The translations under genes and the position numbers were made by a program. Under the pieces are notes generated by a model that saw nothing but the letters and a program-made list of their open reading frames with translations, did no database searches and was not told the origin of the DNA. This document shows positions 43,619-55,375 of a stretch of DNA of 64,000 bases, piece after piece. The first letter of the stretch is position 1; each line of letters opens with the position of its first letter. This stretch comes from Zasmidium citrigriseum (Eukaryota > Ascomycota > Dothideomycetes > Mycosphaerellales > Mycosphaerellaceae): NCBI GenBank assembly GCA_002786025.1, contig NHNW01000057.1, positions 186,001 through 250,000 on the forward strand, written 5' to 3'.

Positions 43619-45599
43619 CTACAGAGCTATTGGACGATGGACTTCTGGCTTCTCGTGGCGGATTTTGGCCAGGACCGCTTCCTGCACCTCTAACTTCACG
43701 ATCTTGTGCGTGGCATTCACGGGAAAACTTTCTAAGCCGAGGGACTCCAGCGTCAGCAGCCCTTTTGGCACATATTCCTTACCAAGGCTGCTGACAACAT
43801 GCCTACTGATCTCCTCAAAGTCGTAGCCGGCATAGGAGGCAGCGACTACGTACGGATCATGGCCCTGTTGGCTTGGGATACCCACCACGACCGTCTGAAA
43901 GAATTTTCGTCAGTACTGGCATTGGCGGGATAGTCACGACCTGAGTACTCACCTGATGTCCTGTCAACGCCTCTATGCAGTTCTCCAGTGGCGCCGGCAT
44001 AGTAGCGAAAGCCCCACGCATCATCACCGCTTTGGACCTCCCAAGGATCGTCACGACACCTGCGCGATCCATAACAGCAACATCGCCCGTCACAAACCAT
44101 CGTCCCGTATTATCGTCATAAAATGACGATTCTGACACGCCGAACGAGTAATGATGAATCAGACTTCCGCTGCAGGCGTGCAGTTCGCCTGCTTCTCCTC
44201 TCTTGCAGAGACGCTTCTCGTTTGCGTTCCAAATTCGCACAACAGATCCAGGCGACACCACTCCGACAGGACTCAGTCCACCGAAGTACGTGATTTGAGA
44301 GAGCGCCGTCTCCATGTAGGGCCAGAAGAAAGAACCGCCGCCCTCGGTCATCCCGTGAGCCACGACGACCCTGGCGTTGGTGAATACAGATGCTGCTTTG
44401 GCCAACATGCCCTGGTTCACGGCGTCACCGCCCACCTGCACCGTGCGGATAGACGTTGTGCACAACTGCAGTGTCTCATTGACTTTGCTGATCTCATGCA
44501 CCATGGGCGGGGACAGAGCGACAAAAGTAATGTCAAACTGACGAATAGCGTCTGCCATGCCGCTGACGGAGAATCCGTTTCCTGTCATGACTACCGTGCC
44601 GCCTGCTCGCCAAGTCAGGAGTGTTTGCAGGTGAGTGATGCCCCGAGATGGATGTGCTTGCTGCAATGCCATTGGACAAGCATGACGGTCCACCAGCCAG
44701 GATTGCGAGTGCATGTAATGTGTCTGAGCCGCTACCGTCAGGGGACATCCTTTGGGGCGCCCGGAGGAGCCGGAGGTGAAGAGGATGGAATGCACTCTTT
44801 CGGGATCGTCGTTCCGGACTTGCTCCAGGAGTTCGTCTCGATCGATGCTTGATTCCATGCCTTGCGCGAGTACGTATTGCAGGCTGTTCCAGTTGTCGAG
44901 TTGACAGGCTGAGGAGCTGGTACAGATTTTGAGAGGATCCGCCAGACGCAGGCTAGCCACCAGGCTGTCGACTTCTAAAGCCGTGATGGCGTTGCTGACA
45001 ACAACCACAGACGGCTTGAGGGATTGCAGCATCCACTGCAGCTCGTCCGGGCCATTCGTCCTGAGTACATCAGGATCCGCACAGGTGATGGTCATTTTCG
45101 CAATCACGGCCGTCCAGAGGAGCAGCCCAAACTCAGCACCATTGGGGATCAGAAGCATGATTGTCGAGCCTGGCTGCACTCCAGCCTGCAAAAGTCCAGC
45201 CGCAAGTCCTTGGGCGATCACATGCACCTGATGGTAAGTGAGCGTCAAACTTCCGCTCTGAAGATCGTCTGAGGGCGTGGACCAGCCACTGTCGGAATCG
45301 GATCCTGCATCTTGAGCTCTGCCGTTGTCGCAGTAAGATACGAGTTCTCTCAAATGAGTCGCTGGCTGGTGAGTGGCGATGATGGCTGGCTTGTGCAGGC
45401 TTCTGGCGAGGCCTTGCTCTAGATGTAAGAAGATTGATTTTCTGTTGGGGAGTGGTCCGCCGTCGATTTCAGCGAAATCGTCGTTTGAATGTTTTTTCTC
45501 TTCGATTTCCTGTCGCCGTCCGCGACTGAGTCGGATTTGAGTCCAGCGCAAGCATCTTGCGAGAAGCGAGAAGAATAAGTTGACGATTGCAAAGAGCAT
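43619..45599 (-). CDS. AMP-forming acyl-CoA synthetase-like ligase
   Basis: The protein has about 640 residues in two exons, 43953-45599 and 43619-43894. ANL-superfamily motifs are present: ILFTSGSSGRPKG (P-loop, A3), AHGMTEGGG (A5), WFVTGDVA (A7), and GRSKAVMMRG (A8). The C-terminal exon gives the small domain with the KIVKLEVQEAV lysine region (A10-like). The N-terminus MLFAIVNLFFSLLARCLRW is hydrophobic and could anchor it in a membrane. The enzyme would activate a carboxylic acid as adenylate and possibly CoA ester. In this cluster it might activate a seco-acid or acyl side chain; that is inference. It shares a short divergent promoter with the FAD monooxygenase. Confidence 0.85.
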
Positions 45600-45900
45600 G
45601 ATTGAGTATCGTTGCCTTCAAGCAAGACGACGAATACTGACTTGCAGCAAAACGTTCTCTACTGCGGACAGAGAACAGCTTGGCATCATCGGACGCCGCT
45701 TGTTTGCGCGCTTGGCTGTTCGGGTTCCCGATGTGTGAACGACTTCGGCTTCGGTGCCCAAAGAACGAGCACCAATCACGAAGGCCCTGATCCATCATAG
45801 ACGGCTTCAAGAATAGACTGACAATGTGGACAGTACGTTGCGATGAGTTGATACTCTGAACCACCTCGAATTCGCATTGTAACGACAACAAATTGAAACC
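45600..45900. other. Divergent promoter of AMP ligase and FAD monooxygenase
   Basis: About 300 bases with the palindrome at 45720-45731 close to the middle, so it could serve both genes. Confidence 0.6.
45720..45731 (+). promoter_or_regulatory. Palindrome TCGGGTTCCCGA in divergent promoter
   Basis: One of the recurrent TCGG-N4-CCGA sites, here between the ligase start (45599) and the monooxygenase start (45901). Confidence 0.55.
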
Positions 45901-47509
45901 ATGGCTCCTGGACTTCTTGTGCAAGACCGAAGTCTTGAAGACTCTGATGCCTCCTCTCGAAACGGCACTAATGGCACAAAACATTATCGTGTTGCCGACG
46001 AGGCCGTAAAGAAGAATGCTTCGGCCGCTGGCTTGCCCCAAAGACACCCAGAGACTGGAATCGATGTCCTCATCGTGGGTGCTGGAATGGGCGGGCTGAT
46101 GAGTGCGTTGGAATGTTGGAGAAAAGGCCACAACACTGTTGGCGTTCTGGAGCGCAATGACGGACCCGTGTACACAGGTGAGCACTGCTGGTCATGATCC
46201 CTTACTCTGCCCTTCACTGACCAGGACGATAGGTGATATCATTGTCATCCAGCCCTCGGCCGTTGCGGTATTTCAACACTGGCCAGACCTCATGCGAGAC
46301 ATGGAAGCAGAACAAGTTCACGCCGGCGTCACCTATGAGAAGCACAGCGGAGAACATATCTATGGTCCAACAGTCCCGAACTTCAATGAGCCACAGCACC
46401 TGCACACTCGAAAAGGCCCGAAATTTGTAGCTCCAGCCCAGGTACGCCAGCGATTCTATCAGATGCTGCTTCGTCAGGTCGAGAGGCTAGGCATCAGAGT
46501 GGAGTACAGCAAACGAGCAAAGACCTATTTCGATGATGAAGTCGGCTGCAAGGGAGGTGTCGTTCTGGAGAATGGCGAGATCCGTGTCGCCGACGTGGTC
46601 ATCGCTGCAGACGGACTCAGATCTTCCTCCGAGGACGTAATCCCAGGCGAGAAGCCGCCGACCAAGTCAAGCGGTATGTCAATTTATCGCATTGCTTTCC
46701 CCAAGGAACTGGCCATGAAGGACGAACTGGTGCGGAAGCGGTGGGAACATACTCCTCCGATGTGGGAATATTGGCTCGGCCCTGGCATGTATATGGGCAT
46801 CTTCATGACGGACGAGATTGCGGCTTTTGGCTTCACGCCAAGAGACACGCAAGGCGTGGCAACGGAGTCATGGGAGCCAGATACAGACCCAGAGGATGTC
46901 GTCAAGGCTCTGAAGGTGGCTGACTGGGACCCTGCCATTGTCGCTCTCGTCCGAAGCGCCCCCAAACAAGGCATTGTGCATTGGCCGCTGCTCTGGCGAG
47001 ACCTCCGCCGAGAGTGGACCAGTGCCAATGGCCGAGTTGTCCAGATTGGCGACAGTGCTCACACCTTCACGCCAACGTCGGGCAACGGAGCTACCCAAGC
47101 CCTCGAAGATGCCGTGACCCTGGCGACATGTCTGCAGCTTGGCGGTTCCCGCAACGTCGGTCTCGCCTCTAAGGTCTACAACTTGCTCCGCTATCAGCGT
47201 GTCAGCTGCGCGCAGAAGATGACTTTCGTCAACGCTCAACTCAAGACTGAGACGAACTGGGACGCCATCTGGAAGGATCCGAAGAGCGTCAAGACTCGCT
47301 TCCCGAAGTGGATCTGGGGCCACGATCCGGAAGAGTATGCCTACAAGAAGTACGGTGAGGCATTCGCACATCTTTTGCAGGGCTCTCCGTTCCAGAACAC
47401 GAACATTCCGCCGGGACACAACTTCAAGCCATGGACTATGGAAGAAGTGTATCGCGATCTTGATGCTGGGGTGAGAGCGGAGGATTTATTGGATGGTGAT
47501 TGGTCTTAG
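45901..47509 (+). CDS. FAD-dependent aromatic monooxygenase
   Basis: The protein has about 517 residues in two exons, 45901-46177 and 46233-47509. The dinucleotide-binding motif is IDVLIVGAGMGGLMSAL, the DG motif is AADGLRSS, and the GD motif is VVQIGDSAHTFTPTSGNGATQALEDA; together these define the salicylate hydroxylase/PHBH group of group A flavoprotein monooxygenases. Homologous enzymes hydroxylate or cleave polyketide aromatics in anthraquinone and xanthone pathways. A 35-residue Ser/Asn-rich N-terminal extension precedes the FAD domain. The C-terminal part after KTETNWDAIW is longer than in bacterial members. Confidence 0.88.
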
Positions 47510-47607
47510 TTGGCTGTAAGAATCGATACGAAATTGAGAGCGTCGTTGCCCTGTGCTTGTTTAAATGACGCTATTATTGGAAGAAAACAGCCTTTGTTCC
47601 TATACTA

Positions 47608-48642
47608 CTAAAAACTCATCACACCCGGGTGGATCGCCTCAAGCTTATTGACAAGCTCAGCCCACACCCTATCTTGAACCTTCTTGCCTTCCCCACTCGT
47701 AACGACAGTAGCCGGCGTTGCAATTTCGCAGTCTGAAAGATATTGACCATGAGTCTCGGCACCTTGAGAGCCACCATGTACTAAAGTGCGGCTTCCGGCC
47801 TCGGTCGTGCGGGCCAGCAAGAACTTGATGACCAGGAAGGCAACACCAGGAATTTCACGGCCAAGCTCCGAATGGCAAAGACCGGGATTGACGCAGTTGA
47901 CTGTGACCGGGAAAGAGGGTGCTGCATGTCGTTCGGCAAAAGCTCGCACGCCGTAGACTTCGAGAAGCTTGGAGACGGGGTACTGCTCGTCCCAGTGCTG
48001 CTCCACGAACTGCTTGTCGCTGACGCGCGAGAAGATTTCTCCGTCCGGTGCTTGACCATGAGGGAATGTAGTGTGACCGTGAACTTCTGAGGACACGAGA
48101 GTCAACGTGGGTCGCACTTCAAATGTCGAGGCGATCTCCTTCAACTTTGGCATGATGAGCGCCGCAAGCAGGAAAGTTGACACCACATTGACAGTGATGC
48201 TAGCCTCGTTGTCTTCCAGCGTGCTGAATTTGCCTGGAGCCACGCCAGCGTTGGCGATGAAGATGTCGAGCCGATCGAGTGTGTTGACCTTGGCAGCGAA
48301 TTCTTTCACGCTGTCGTAGCTGGCCATGTCGAGCTTCCAGACTTGTACGACGTCCTCTCCACAGCTTGTGGATCGCTCAATGTCGCTCTTCGCATCGTTG
48401 CCTTTCTCCAGATTGCGCACCGCGAGAATCACTCTTTGTGCACCAAGTCGCACATAGTGGCGAGCGGCTTCTTTGCCCAATCCTGTGTTGCTGCCAGTGA
48501 CAATTATGGTCTTGCCATGGTGCCTGAAATAAGAAAAGTGCAAAGGTCAGCGGATGTCTTCGGGATGTAATGTATCAGTCGGCACGCACGATCCGGTAGG
48601 ATAAGGCAGCGTCTTGAAGAGCTGGCTATACAAGAACCCCAT
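47608..48642 (-). CDS. Short-chain dehydrogenase (retinol dehydrogenase-like)
   Basis: The protein has about 322 residues in two exons, 48590-48642 ([17 protein letters not shown]) and 47608-48523. Motifs are [20 protein letters not shown] (cofactor), [25 protein letters not shown] (Ser) and YPVSKLL (Tyr/Lys). The N-terminal exon encodes the conserved short lead-in of this SDR group, which confirms the splice. Arg after beta-2 (AVRN) suggests NADPH. It may reduce a ketone or phenol tautomer in the pathway. It is divergent from the AflX-like gene across 366 bases. Confidence 0.88.
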
Positions 48643-49008
48643 TGTGCTCAATTTGATGATCTTGAGTGTCACTGTCTCTTTACCGCTTTGGATGTCTCTG
48701 GTTTTGATTCACCTGTCAATGTCTGTCGTCGGCTGCTCGCGGTCGGGAAACCGACAGCCTCGCGCTGTTGCCTCTTTCGGGCAAGCGTTCAGCCAATCAG
48801 AGCCTTTGAATGCCAAATTGCCCGATGTGCTCGCACGCCAACGGCACTCCGAGCGTTCGCTTCGAAGGACGCAGGATGGAACGAATGCGCAATGAAGACT
48901 GTCGGCGCATGCGTCTACACATATACACTCTCAAAATTGTTTGTGCAACCCTGTGTCCATGCTTTTCATTCCCCTACCTCCTACGCCGCTGCCCAAATCA
49001 TACACCCA
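48643..49008. other. Divergent promoter of SDR and AflX-like gene
   Basis: About 366 bases with a TCGG-N4-CCGA palindrome at 48742-48753. Confidence 0.6.
48742..48753 (+). promoter_or_regulatory. Palindrome TCGGGAAACCGA in divergent promoter
   Basis: Recurrent TCGG-N4-CCGA site between two divergent cluster genes. It lies 100 bases from the SDR start and about 255 from the AflX-like start. Confidence 0.55.
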
Positions 49009-49803
49009 ATGGCGTCGTACGCGATCCTCGGAGGCACGGGCAACTGCGGCACTGCCCTCATTCAGAACCTGCTACAAGGTCCTGGCAACAAGATCAATGT
49101 CTACTGCCGCAACCGAACCAAGCTCCAAACCTTGGTTCCAGAAGTCATCGACAACAAGCGTATCGACATTTTCGAAGGCAACATCAACGATGTCGACTTG
49201 ATGAGCAGCTGCATTCGTGGCACCAAGGCTGTGTTCCTTGTGGTGACCTCGAATGACAACATTCCCAACTGTCGTTTGAGCCAAGACAGCTCCGTCAGCG
49301 TCATCAAAGCGCTCGAGAAGATCAAGGCGGATTCCAAGCCCGGCTTGAAGCTGCCCAAGCTTGTGGTGCTCAGCTCAGCGACCATCGACGACCATCTGGC
49401 TCGGCACATGCCTTCTTGGTTTCGACCTATCATGCTTAGGGCAGGATCGAATGTCTACGAAGATCTGCGCCATGCCGAAGTATATCTGCGATCACATGAG
49501 AGCTGGGTGACGACAATCTTCATCAAACCGGGCGGTCTTTCCCCAGATATTGCAAGAGGTCACAGACTGACACTGGACGAAGAAGAAAGTTTCATCAGCT
49601 ACTTGGATCTCTCCGCAGCTATGATCGAAGCAGCCGATAATGGGGAGGGTATTTGGGACAACAAGAATGTTGGTGTGACGAATGCGAAGCGTGGTGTCGG
49701 TGCAAGGTTTCCTCCGGGCACCCCAATGTGCATTTTGATGGGCTTGATTAGACATTTCTTCCCGTTCCTGCACCCCTACCTGCCACGGACTGGGCCAGCT
49801 TAG
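49009..49803 (+). CDS. AflX-like NAD(P)-binding reductase (NmrA-like)
   Basis: The intronless protein has 264 residues from ATG 49009; the frame is open upstream but the Rossmann motif [15 protein letters not shown] begins right after this start. Further blocks are [31 protein letters not shown] and [10 protein letters not shown]. Its length and layout match AflX/OrdB-type proteins of aflatoxin-related clusters and related reductases in anthraquinone pathways. There it acts with the AflY/questin oxidase type protein in ring rearrangement; the AflY-type domain is present here at 40809-43318. Assignment as AflX-like is by architecture and neighbourhood, without alignment. Confidence 0.75.
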   Translation: MASYAILGGTGNCGTALIQNLLQGPGNKINVYCRNRTKLQTLVPEVIDNKRIDIFEGNINDVDLMSSCIRGTKAVFLVVTSNDNIPNCRLSQDSSVSVIKALEKIKADSKPGLKLPKLVVLSSATIDDHLARHMPSWFRPIMLRAGSNVYEDLRHAEVYLRSHESWVTTIFIKPGGLSPDIARGHRLTLDEEESFISYLDLSAAMIEAADNGEGIWDNKNVGVTNAKRGVGARFPPGTPMCILMGLIRHFFPFLHPYLPRTGPA

Positions 49804-50189
49804 ATAGATGAGCCGTACTTTCTCTTTTCGCCATGAGCCATTCCTATGATGGAGTTGTATATCTAGACCTCAAATGACATAGATTCCATGACCAAGGGAC
49901 GATCGCCAACCTGTCATGTCGTACATCGGGTCTTTGCACAAGAGACCTCCTAGTGTTGATCTGATTGAAATTCGGGAACCCGACTACTAGCCGGCACTCG
50001 CCTGGTGTTACGATGCAAGATCGGCGTGTACTTTCTATCTCGGTACCCGAAGATCGCTCTGATGAGTACTCGTCCCGGAATGACATCTGTGACATTTTGA
50101 AAGCATGTGTTGAGACTGAGAGCTACTGCGAGTTGGTCTCGCATCTCTTCTTTGTGTTTCGATCGACCATATCACTCTGAGCCCGAAGC
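49804..50189. other. Promoter of anthrone oxygenase gene
   Basis: About 386 bases containing one perfect TCGG-N4-CCGA site (49972-49983) and a one-base-shorter relative TCGGTACCCGA at 50040-50050. Confidence 0.6.
49972..49983 (+). promoter_or_regulatory. Palindrome TCGGGAACCCGA upstream of DUF1772 gene
   Basis: Recurrent TCGG-N4-CCGA site about 205 bases upstream of the start of the DUF1772 gene, with a related site TCGGTACCCGA 57 bases further right. Confidence 0.55.
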
Positions 50190-50724
50190 ATGGCCTCTCT
50201 CAGCGACCAGGCACCAGTCATCGCTGGCTCGTTTCTGTCTGGTAATGAAGCATCGACCTCACTTCACATAAGTCTCTAATTGCTGACTGGCTTAAGGTGC
50301 GATGTTATCTTTATCGATGGTCGCAGTTCCTGTGCTTCTTGATACCACGGGCGAGCCACACCATCTCTTCACCCAGTGGGCCACAATGTACGACTATGGT
50401 CACAAGATGATGCCAGTCATTGCGATTGGAACTTTCTCCCTATACGGCTATGCTTGTCACAAAAGACGTGCGCAAAAGAAGCGATGGAGTCTGCTCGCGC
50501 TGGCGGCGGTGATCACAATGGCCATGTTACCCTTTACCTGGTTCATAATGGCACCTACCAACAATCGGCTCTTCCATCTTCAAGATATGAGCCGGAACAA
50601 CCCGGAAGTCATGACAGTCGCGGCTGCGAAGAGTCTGGTGCTTCGATGGAGTGGATTACATGTTGTCAGGTCGTTGTGGCCGATGACTGGGGCTGCGCTA
50701 GGATTATTTGGGATGTATCATTGA
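50190..50724 (+). CDS. DUF1772 anthrone oxygenase-like protein
   Basis: The protein has about 159 residues in two exons, 50190-50241 and 50297-50724. It has four hydrophobic segments (IAGSFLSGAMLSLSMVAVPVLL, MPVIAIGTFSLYGYA, LLALAAVITMAMLPFTWFIMAP, and a final WPMTGAALGLFGMY). The pattern FLSGAM..., then TWFIMAPTNNRLF and W-x-LHVVRSLWPMTG is that of DUF1772 proteins, which include cofactor-free anthrone oxygenases in emodin, geodin, trypacidin and aflatoxin-related clusters. The expected reaction is oxidation of emodin anthrone or an analogue to the anthraquinone. It precedes the EthD gene and probably acts right after it. Confidence 0.85.
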
Positions 50725-51099
50725 AGTATGAAAGATGTTCTTGTAGTCACCGACTTGGGGGGAGTACCCATGCAATCATGTAACAGTAAATCATATGTGT
50801 GATCGAGGTCTTCAACTGCCTTCATAGAGGAGCAATACGTGTTCAACGATGAATTACATTGATTCTGCACTACGATCTCATCGCTGATACGCAGAGGCGC
50901 ATCTCTTTCTCGATTGTACGACAGCTTTTCGTGAACATGAGATGGAGCTTGCTGGCGCCGTGTGATGAGATTCGGTTGAGATGATGGTATAGTCAGTCAC
51001 TGATACCTACAGAATATGTTTGGCGATGTATTGCTTGACGATAATATTTCTCTCGTAGGACATGGCTCTTAGGAAAGCTCGCAGAATTGCAATCGCCGC
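50725..51099. other. Intergenic between convergent DUF1772 and EthD genes
   Basis: About 375 bases of 3' flanks. A short ORF to 50783 overlaps the gene end in another frame. Nothing recognised. Confidence 0.5.
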
Positions 51100-51615
51100 T
51101 TAGAAGTCTTTCATTCCGTCCACAACCTCTCCATCGCGAATGAACTCTGTAATCCAACCAATAGTCATCATGCTCTTCTTCGTGTCTGCGAACTTCTCGT
51201 GGTCTCCAACAAGATGCTCCTTGTACCAAGGGTCTTCCTTCATCTTCTTGTAATCATCGACACTCTTGAAGACGACTTGGGAGAAACAGTCAAAGTCGGC
51301 GAGATTGGCCATTTGATGGTCGAATAGTCGATTCATAAGCGCGCGGGAGTCTGTCGTGTTATGAATCTTGAGACTCGATTAGCAAAAGGCCTGTTTGCGT
51401 ATCATGCTCTAGGAGGAGCATACTTGAGTCCACCGTTTGACGCCGTATTTAACCATCAGGTCCTTAGTCATTGGTGCGGATACTTGTGTCATGTGGTGAC
51501 GATAGTCCCTCTCGCTCATCCCTGGTCGACGGTACCCACAAATGGTTAGGCAAAGGAAGTTGGCGGTGCCAGGCAGCTCCGCCGGTGCCGCTGGTACGTC
51601 TGGAATCCGAGTCAT
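51100..51615 (-). CDS. EthD-domain protein (atrochrysone carboxylate decarboxylase-like)
   Basis: The protein has about 152 residues in two exons, 51424-51615 and 51100-51366 (57-nt intron, GTATGC...CAAG). EthD features are [26 protein letters not shown] (N-terminal strand and helix with the conserved His), [31 protein letters not shown] and [15 protein letters not shown]. In emodin-type clusters the small EthD protein (GedI/TpcK class) decarboxylates atrochrysone carboxylic acid. Its presence together with a metallo-beta-lactamase thioesterase and DUF1772 strongly suggests the same opening steps here. Confidence 0.85.
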
Positions 51616-51853
51616 ACTGAATGCCTTCGTGTCTGAAAAAGGAGCTAGATGCGAAAAGATAGATCTGAAGAACAGAGTCGTCTTGATGGTATGTCAAGGT
51701 TCTTTGCTTCGGAACTTTCGGGGTATAGGCAGACCTTGCATGTATCTGGAGTATATGACCCGATGAAAGGAGCCTCGTATGATTGGATCGGCGGAGAATA
51801 GCGCAGGAGACGCCTGAATTATGAATATCTAAGTCTAATTTCCAGCAGGTCGT

Positions 51854-53255
51854 TCACATCATGATGGCAGGGTCAGCCAGGCCTTCCGAGTAGAAATGGT
51901 ACTTTACTCCGATGGCCACCGTGGCATTGGTATTACAAGACCTTAGCTTGTTGGTCACAACGAGTCGGCCATCCCCATCATGCACATTTTGCACTATGTC
52001 TAATAGCTCGCACAATTCGATAGCCCCCTCATTAGTGAGCTGCAAATGCGACAAATCATGTAGCCGAGCCAAGGCTTCTGTGGTCGGCTCTGTGGCGCCA
52101 GGCTCCGGTAGCAGAGGCGGCGCCAGGACTAATGTGGCGGATGTGTTTGCCCGGAGAATACCGATGTGTGCCTGCAGCTCTGCAAGGACCCGTGCATGCA
52201 GGAATGGTACCGGCGGACTTGGTCGCATGATGTATAAGGCTGCATCCTTGACGTGCTGTGCCGCTCCAGGAGACCGTTGCTGGACTGCAATTCGATTCCT
52301 GATGTCGTTTGCGATCGCCATGTCATCCATTGAGAGAGGATTTGCCGAGTCGCTGACTTGTACGATGACACGTGAGGCCGGATACATTTCCGCCAGCGCT
52401 GTGACAGCTGTGATCGATTCGTCGCACGCCTGGACCTTCGTCAGTACATCACGAAAGCCCTGGAAGCCATTGCCACCCACATCAATAAAACAAGCGTTGC
52501 CCCCATTGCTCCAATCGAGCCGGCTTAGCAACTGTGGAATGCTGTCGCCCACGTCACCAGTACATCGGCGATAGGCATGCCATTGACGCTGTAGTCGATT
52601 GCGTTCCATCAGCGCCAGGTGGAAAGGTTGAGCGGTGTTGAACGCGGCCCCATATGCACTCTGTTCGCCATCGCTTTGCGTCGTCACGGCAGACATATGG
52701 AGAGCACTCGGTGCCGCTGTCTCAGCCAGGAACATAGCAGCATCCAAGTAAGAAGGAACAGTAACAAAGCGTGCGGACAAGGGAGTATGACCAACGTGGC
52801 CCGGCTCAGGTTCTCGCAAGAATCCAAAAACCTGCATCAAGCGGACAACACGACACAGTCGGTCCTCTGGCACGCCAGCCATGTCTGCAACCTCTCTGGT
52901 GGCAATACTCCCTGACAGCGGGATGCACACCATCACCTGGAATTCGCCTAGCCATCTCAGACATGCCAGGACTTGCGTCTGGAGTCGGGGTTAGCGAAAG
53001 AAGTTCCAGGATCCAGAATGATTCACGTACCTGGCTGGCAAGATTTTGAATGAAATCAGATGGTTCTGAGAGCAGCATCTGCAACTTCGTGACATTGGCT
53101 GGAATCGAACGCCTGGCTCTCTGTACTTCGACAGGAGCATCGTTGCCTGAGCTGTCGATGGAATCCTTCCTTGAATCTTTGCCGTGGTCCAACAACGTTT
53201 CGGTGGCGGCGGTGAGCTCTCTGCTGCACTTCTCCAAGTTTTGAAGGTAAGTCAT
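51854..53255 (-). CDS. AflS/AflJ-like cluster coactivator (degenerate methyltransferase fold)
   Basis: The protein has about 449 residues in two exons, 53031-53255 and 51854-52978 (52-nt intron; CAG-ACG junction). The N-terminal part has the helical layout of fungal O-methyltransferases (LQMLLSEPSDFIQNLASQTQVLACLRWLGEF) and a winged-helix part (IPLSGSIATREVADMAGVPEDRLCRVVRLM). The Rossmann glycine motif is degenerate: DVGGNGFQGF, and no catalytic His-Glu pair is evident. This combination is that of AflS/AflJ-type proteins, which bind the pathway regulator AflR rather than methylate a substrate. The AflR-like gene lies 9 kb to the right. A true methyltransferase cannot be fully excluded. Confidence 0.75.
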
Positions 53256-54539
53256 GGTGGTCACCACAAGTCCTCGTCGATACTCCCTTCCTCCAACATG
53301 GCTAATTGGAAGGTCATGGCAGGCTTGTATCACAATTGTCTGACACGATCCGGCACGAATCTAGCATGTCATCGGTTCCAATCTACGATTCGGCTTCGTA
53401 AAGGCTCTGCGACCCCGGTTCCCGATTCTCATCACCTATCTCATTCGCCAGCTGTTTCATCGGTCAGAGGACCACCCTGCACACAGGTGAGAGAACGTGG
53501 TCCTACGACAGGCTGGCAGACGATTCTCGCTGCGTTTCAGGCGTGCTGCAGCAGGATGCGGCGAAGGATCAGGACTGTCTCTCTCCATGCAGCTCATCGT
53601 AGCTTCACCAGGATAGCGAGGAGAATAGTTCAAACCTTCAACCATGAGGCTCCGGACCGTGCTGCCGCATGGTCTTAGAGTACATGCGACTGCCCCACAA
53701 GTGCTTGGAGCTGGTCAATCGTTGAGCTTCGATTGCCACAATTCCGATCTGCGCCAACTCGTTCAGTACATTGGAGCGAAAATAGTGGAGAGCTGTAGTT
53801 CATGCCGGCGTGAGCACTTTCCGTCCAAGCTCATTGCAGCCACGTTGATCAGCCTATAATACTAGGTCTAGTCGCTGGACGCCCGAAAGACTGCCCTAAA
53901 GTGCGTGGCCAACTCAATTAGCCACACCTTCAATCCTTAGTCATCACTTATAGTTCAGGCTTCTTGGAGAGCTCCCGTTCGTCATGACTGAACATCTGTG
54001 CTCGCTTGAATGGGTTTCAAATACACGATTCCTGACTGGGCCGATGGAAAGCTGAGGCATGAATCCATTAGTACCTTGATAGCAGTTGTGCTTACGCCGG
54101 CTCAGCTTTTCTCGATCTCGTAGATTTAACCATTGACTTGCAGCTTTTCCGAGCGTCAATGTTGACTTTACTTCTCCGAAGTGCAACATGTCAAGCTCGT
54201 ATCTTTACCACGCCTTGTCAGCTTGCTATCAGTCAACATAAGCACTCATCGACGATAAGCACTTCCGAAATGCAGTCAAGACCCAAACTTCCTTCTGATG
54301 GCAATCGCGGTAATTTCGTCCCTAGAGTCAGTCCCATTTCGGCACATTTTGCGTTTCAATATCTCAAGAAAGCAGGCCAGCGGCAGTTCAAAACTGGCAA
54401 GCCGGAGAGTCTGAACGACATGGCCAGCAGTGGATAAGGAGAGTTTTCGACCATTCGAAGTCATTGATCATGGGTTGTGACGATGGAAACTCAGAGTTTG
54501 GCCGTGAAGCTATACGGGTGACTATCTGACTGTTGTGAT
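53256..54539. other. Intergenic, 1.3 kb
   Basis: No gene supported. Short ORFs on both strands lack domains. A weak relative of the recurrent palindrome, CCCGGTTCCCGA, lies at 53414-53425, about 160 bases upstream of the AflS-like start. Confidence 0.45.
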
Positions 54540-55375
54540 CTAGCCGAAGGTCACATCGGTATCGACAGGAAAGTTCACGTAGCCCTGCCCCTTGACAAAC
54601 GTCTGCAACCACGGTCCCTGGGTCTTGCTCTCGGCCAACTCGTTGTAGAACTGTGCATGTGCCTCGCCGCTGATGCCCTTGCCTCCAAGTTTTCCGTTCG
54701 CCTGTCTCTCATCGGCGTAGTAGAATCTGGAAGGTGTCAGCCATTTCATCGATAAGCAATGCCACATCATCCAGAGCTTACTTGTAGCCCTTGCCTTTAT
54801 AGGCCTGTGCAGCGGCCGCGAGCATGTGAGCAGATGCACTCTTGCCAATGCCGAGGGTCATGATGCCTGCGAATGGGGCAAAGTTCATGGCGTTGCCCGT
54901 ATAGATGAAGGTACGAGATGCTGATGCTGGAACCTTCTCGAAAGAAGCAACGGCTTCCTTGATGGCCATGAATGCGCTTGTGGTGTTGATGTCCATGTGG
55001 TTCTGGAAAGTGGCTAGATCGGTCTCAAAGGGGTGATCCTTGGCCGCCAAAGCAACAGCACCGGCTGTCATCGTCAGCTTCAATCAACCACAGACGGCTC
55101 ATCCAAAGTCGATCGACAGTGTGCTACTTACCATTGTACACAACGACACTTGGCTCTCCACAAGCCGCTCGGACCTTCGCGAAAACATCTGGCACAGACT
55201 TGGGCTCCGCAAGATCGGCTTGGATGTACGTGTACGAGGGGATGGCGTCCTCAGGCTGACCCTTGCGTGAAGTGAGAGCAACCTTGTAACCTTTTGAGGC
55301 GAACTCCTTGGCAACATTGGCTCCAATGTTGGGTCCTGCACCGAGGATCAATGCAACTGGTGGAATTGGAGACAT
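54540..55375 (-). CDS. Short-chain dehydrogenase, second of the cluster
   Basis: The protein has about 237 residues in three exons: 55132-55375, 54782-55064 and 54540-54726. The cofactor motif is LILGAGPNIGANVAKEFASKGYKVALTSRKG; the serine-tyrosine part is altered: TFIYTGNAMN and a region around MTLGIGKSASAHML without the usual YxxxK. This divergent SDR type is common near fungal metabolic genes. The first junction (AATG-CC) uses the ACAG acceptor at 55065, which gives VVYNAGAVAL. The lack of a clear YxxxK makes activity uncertain; it may use a different acid/base residue. Confidence 0.78.

Noticed and set aside
51854..53255. Active O-methyltransferase
   Set aside because: The glycine motif and catalytic residues look degenerate and the overall form fits AflS/AflJ; listed as coactivator with this alternative noted.
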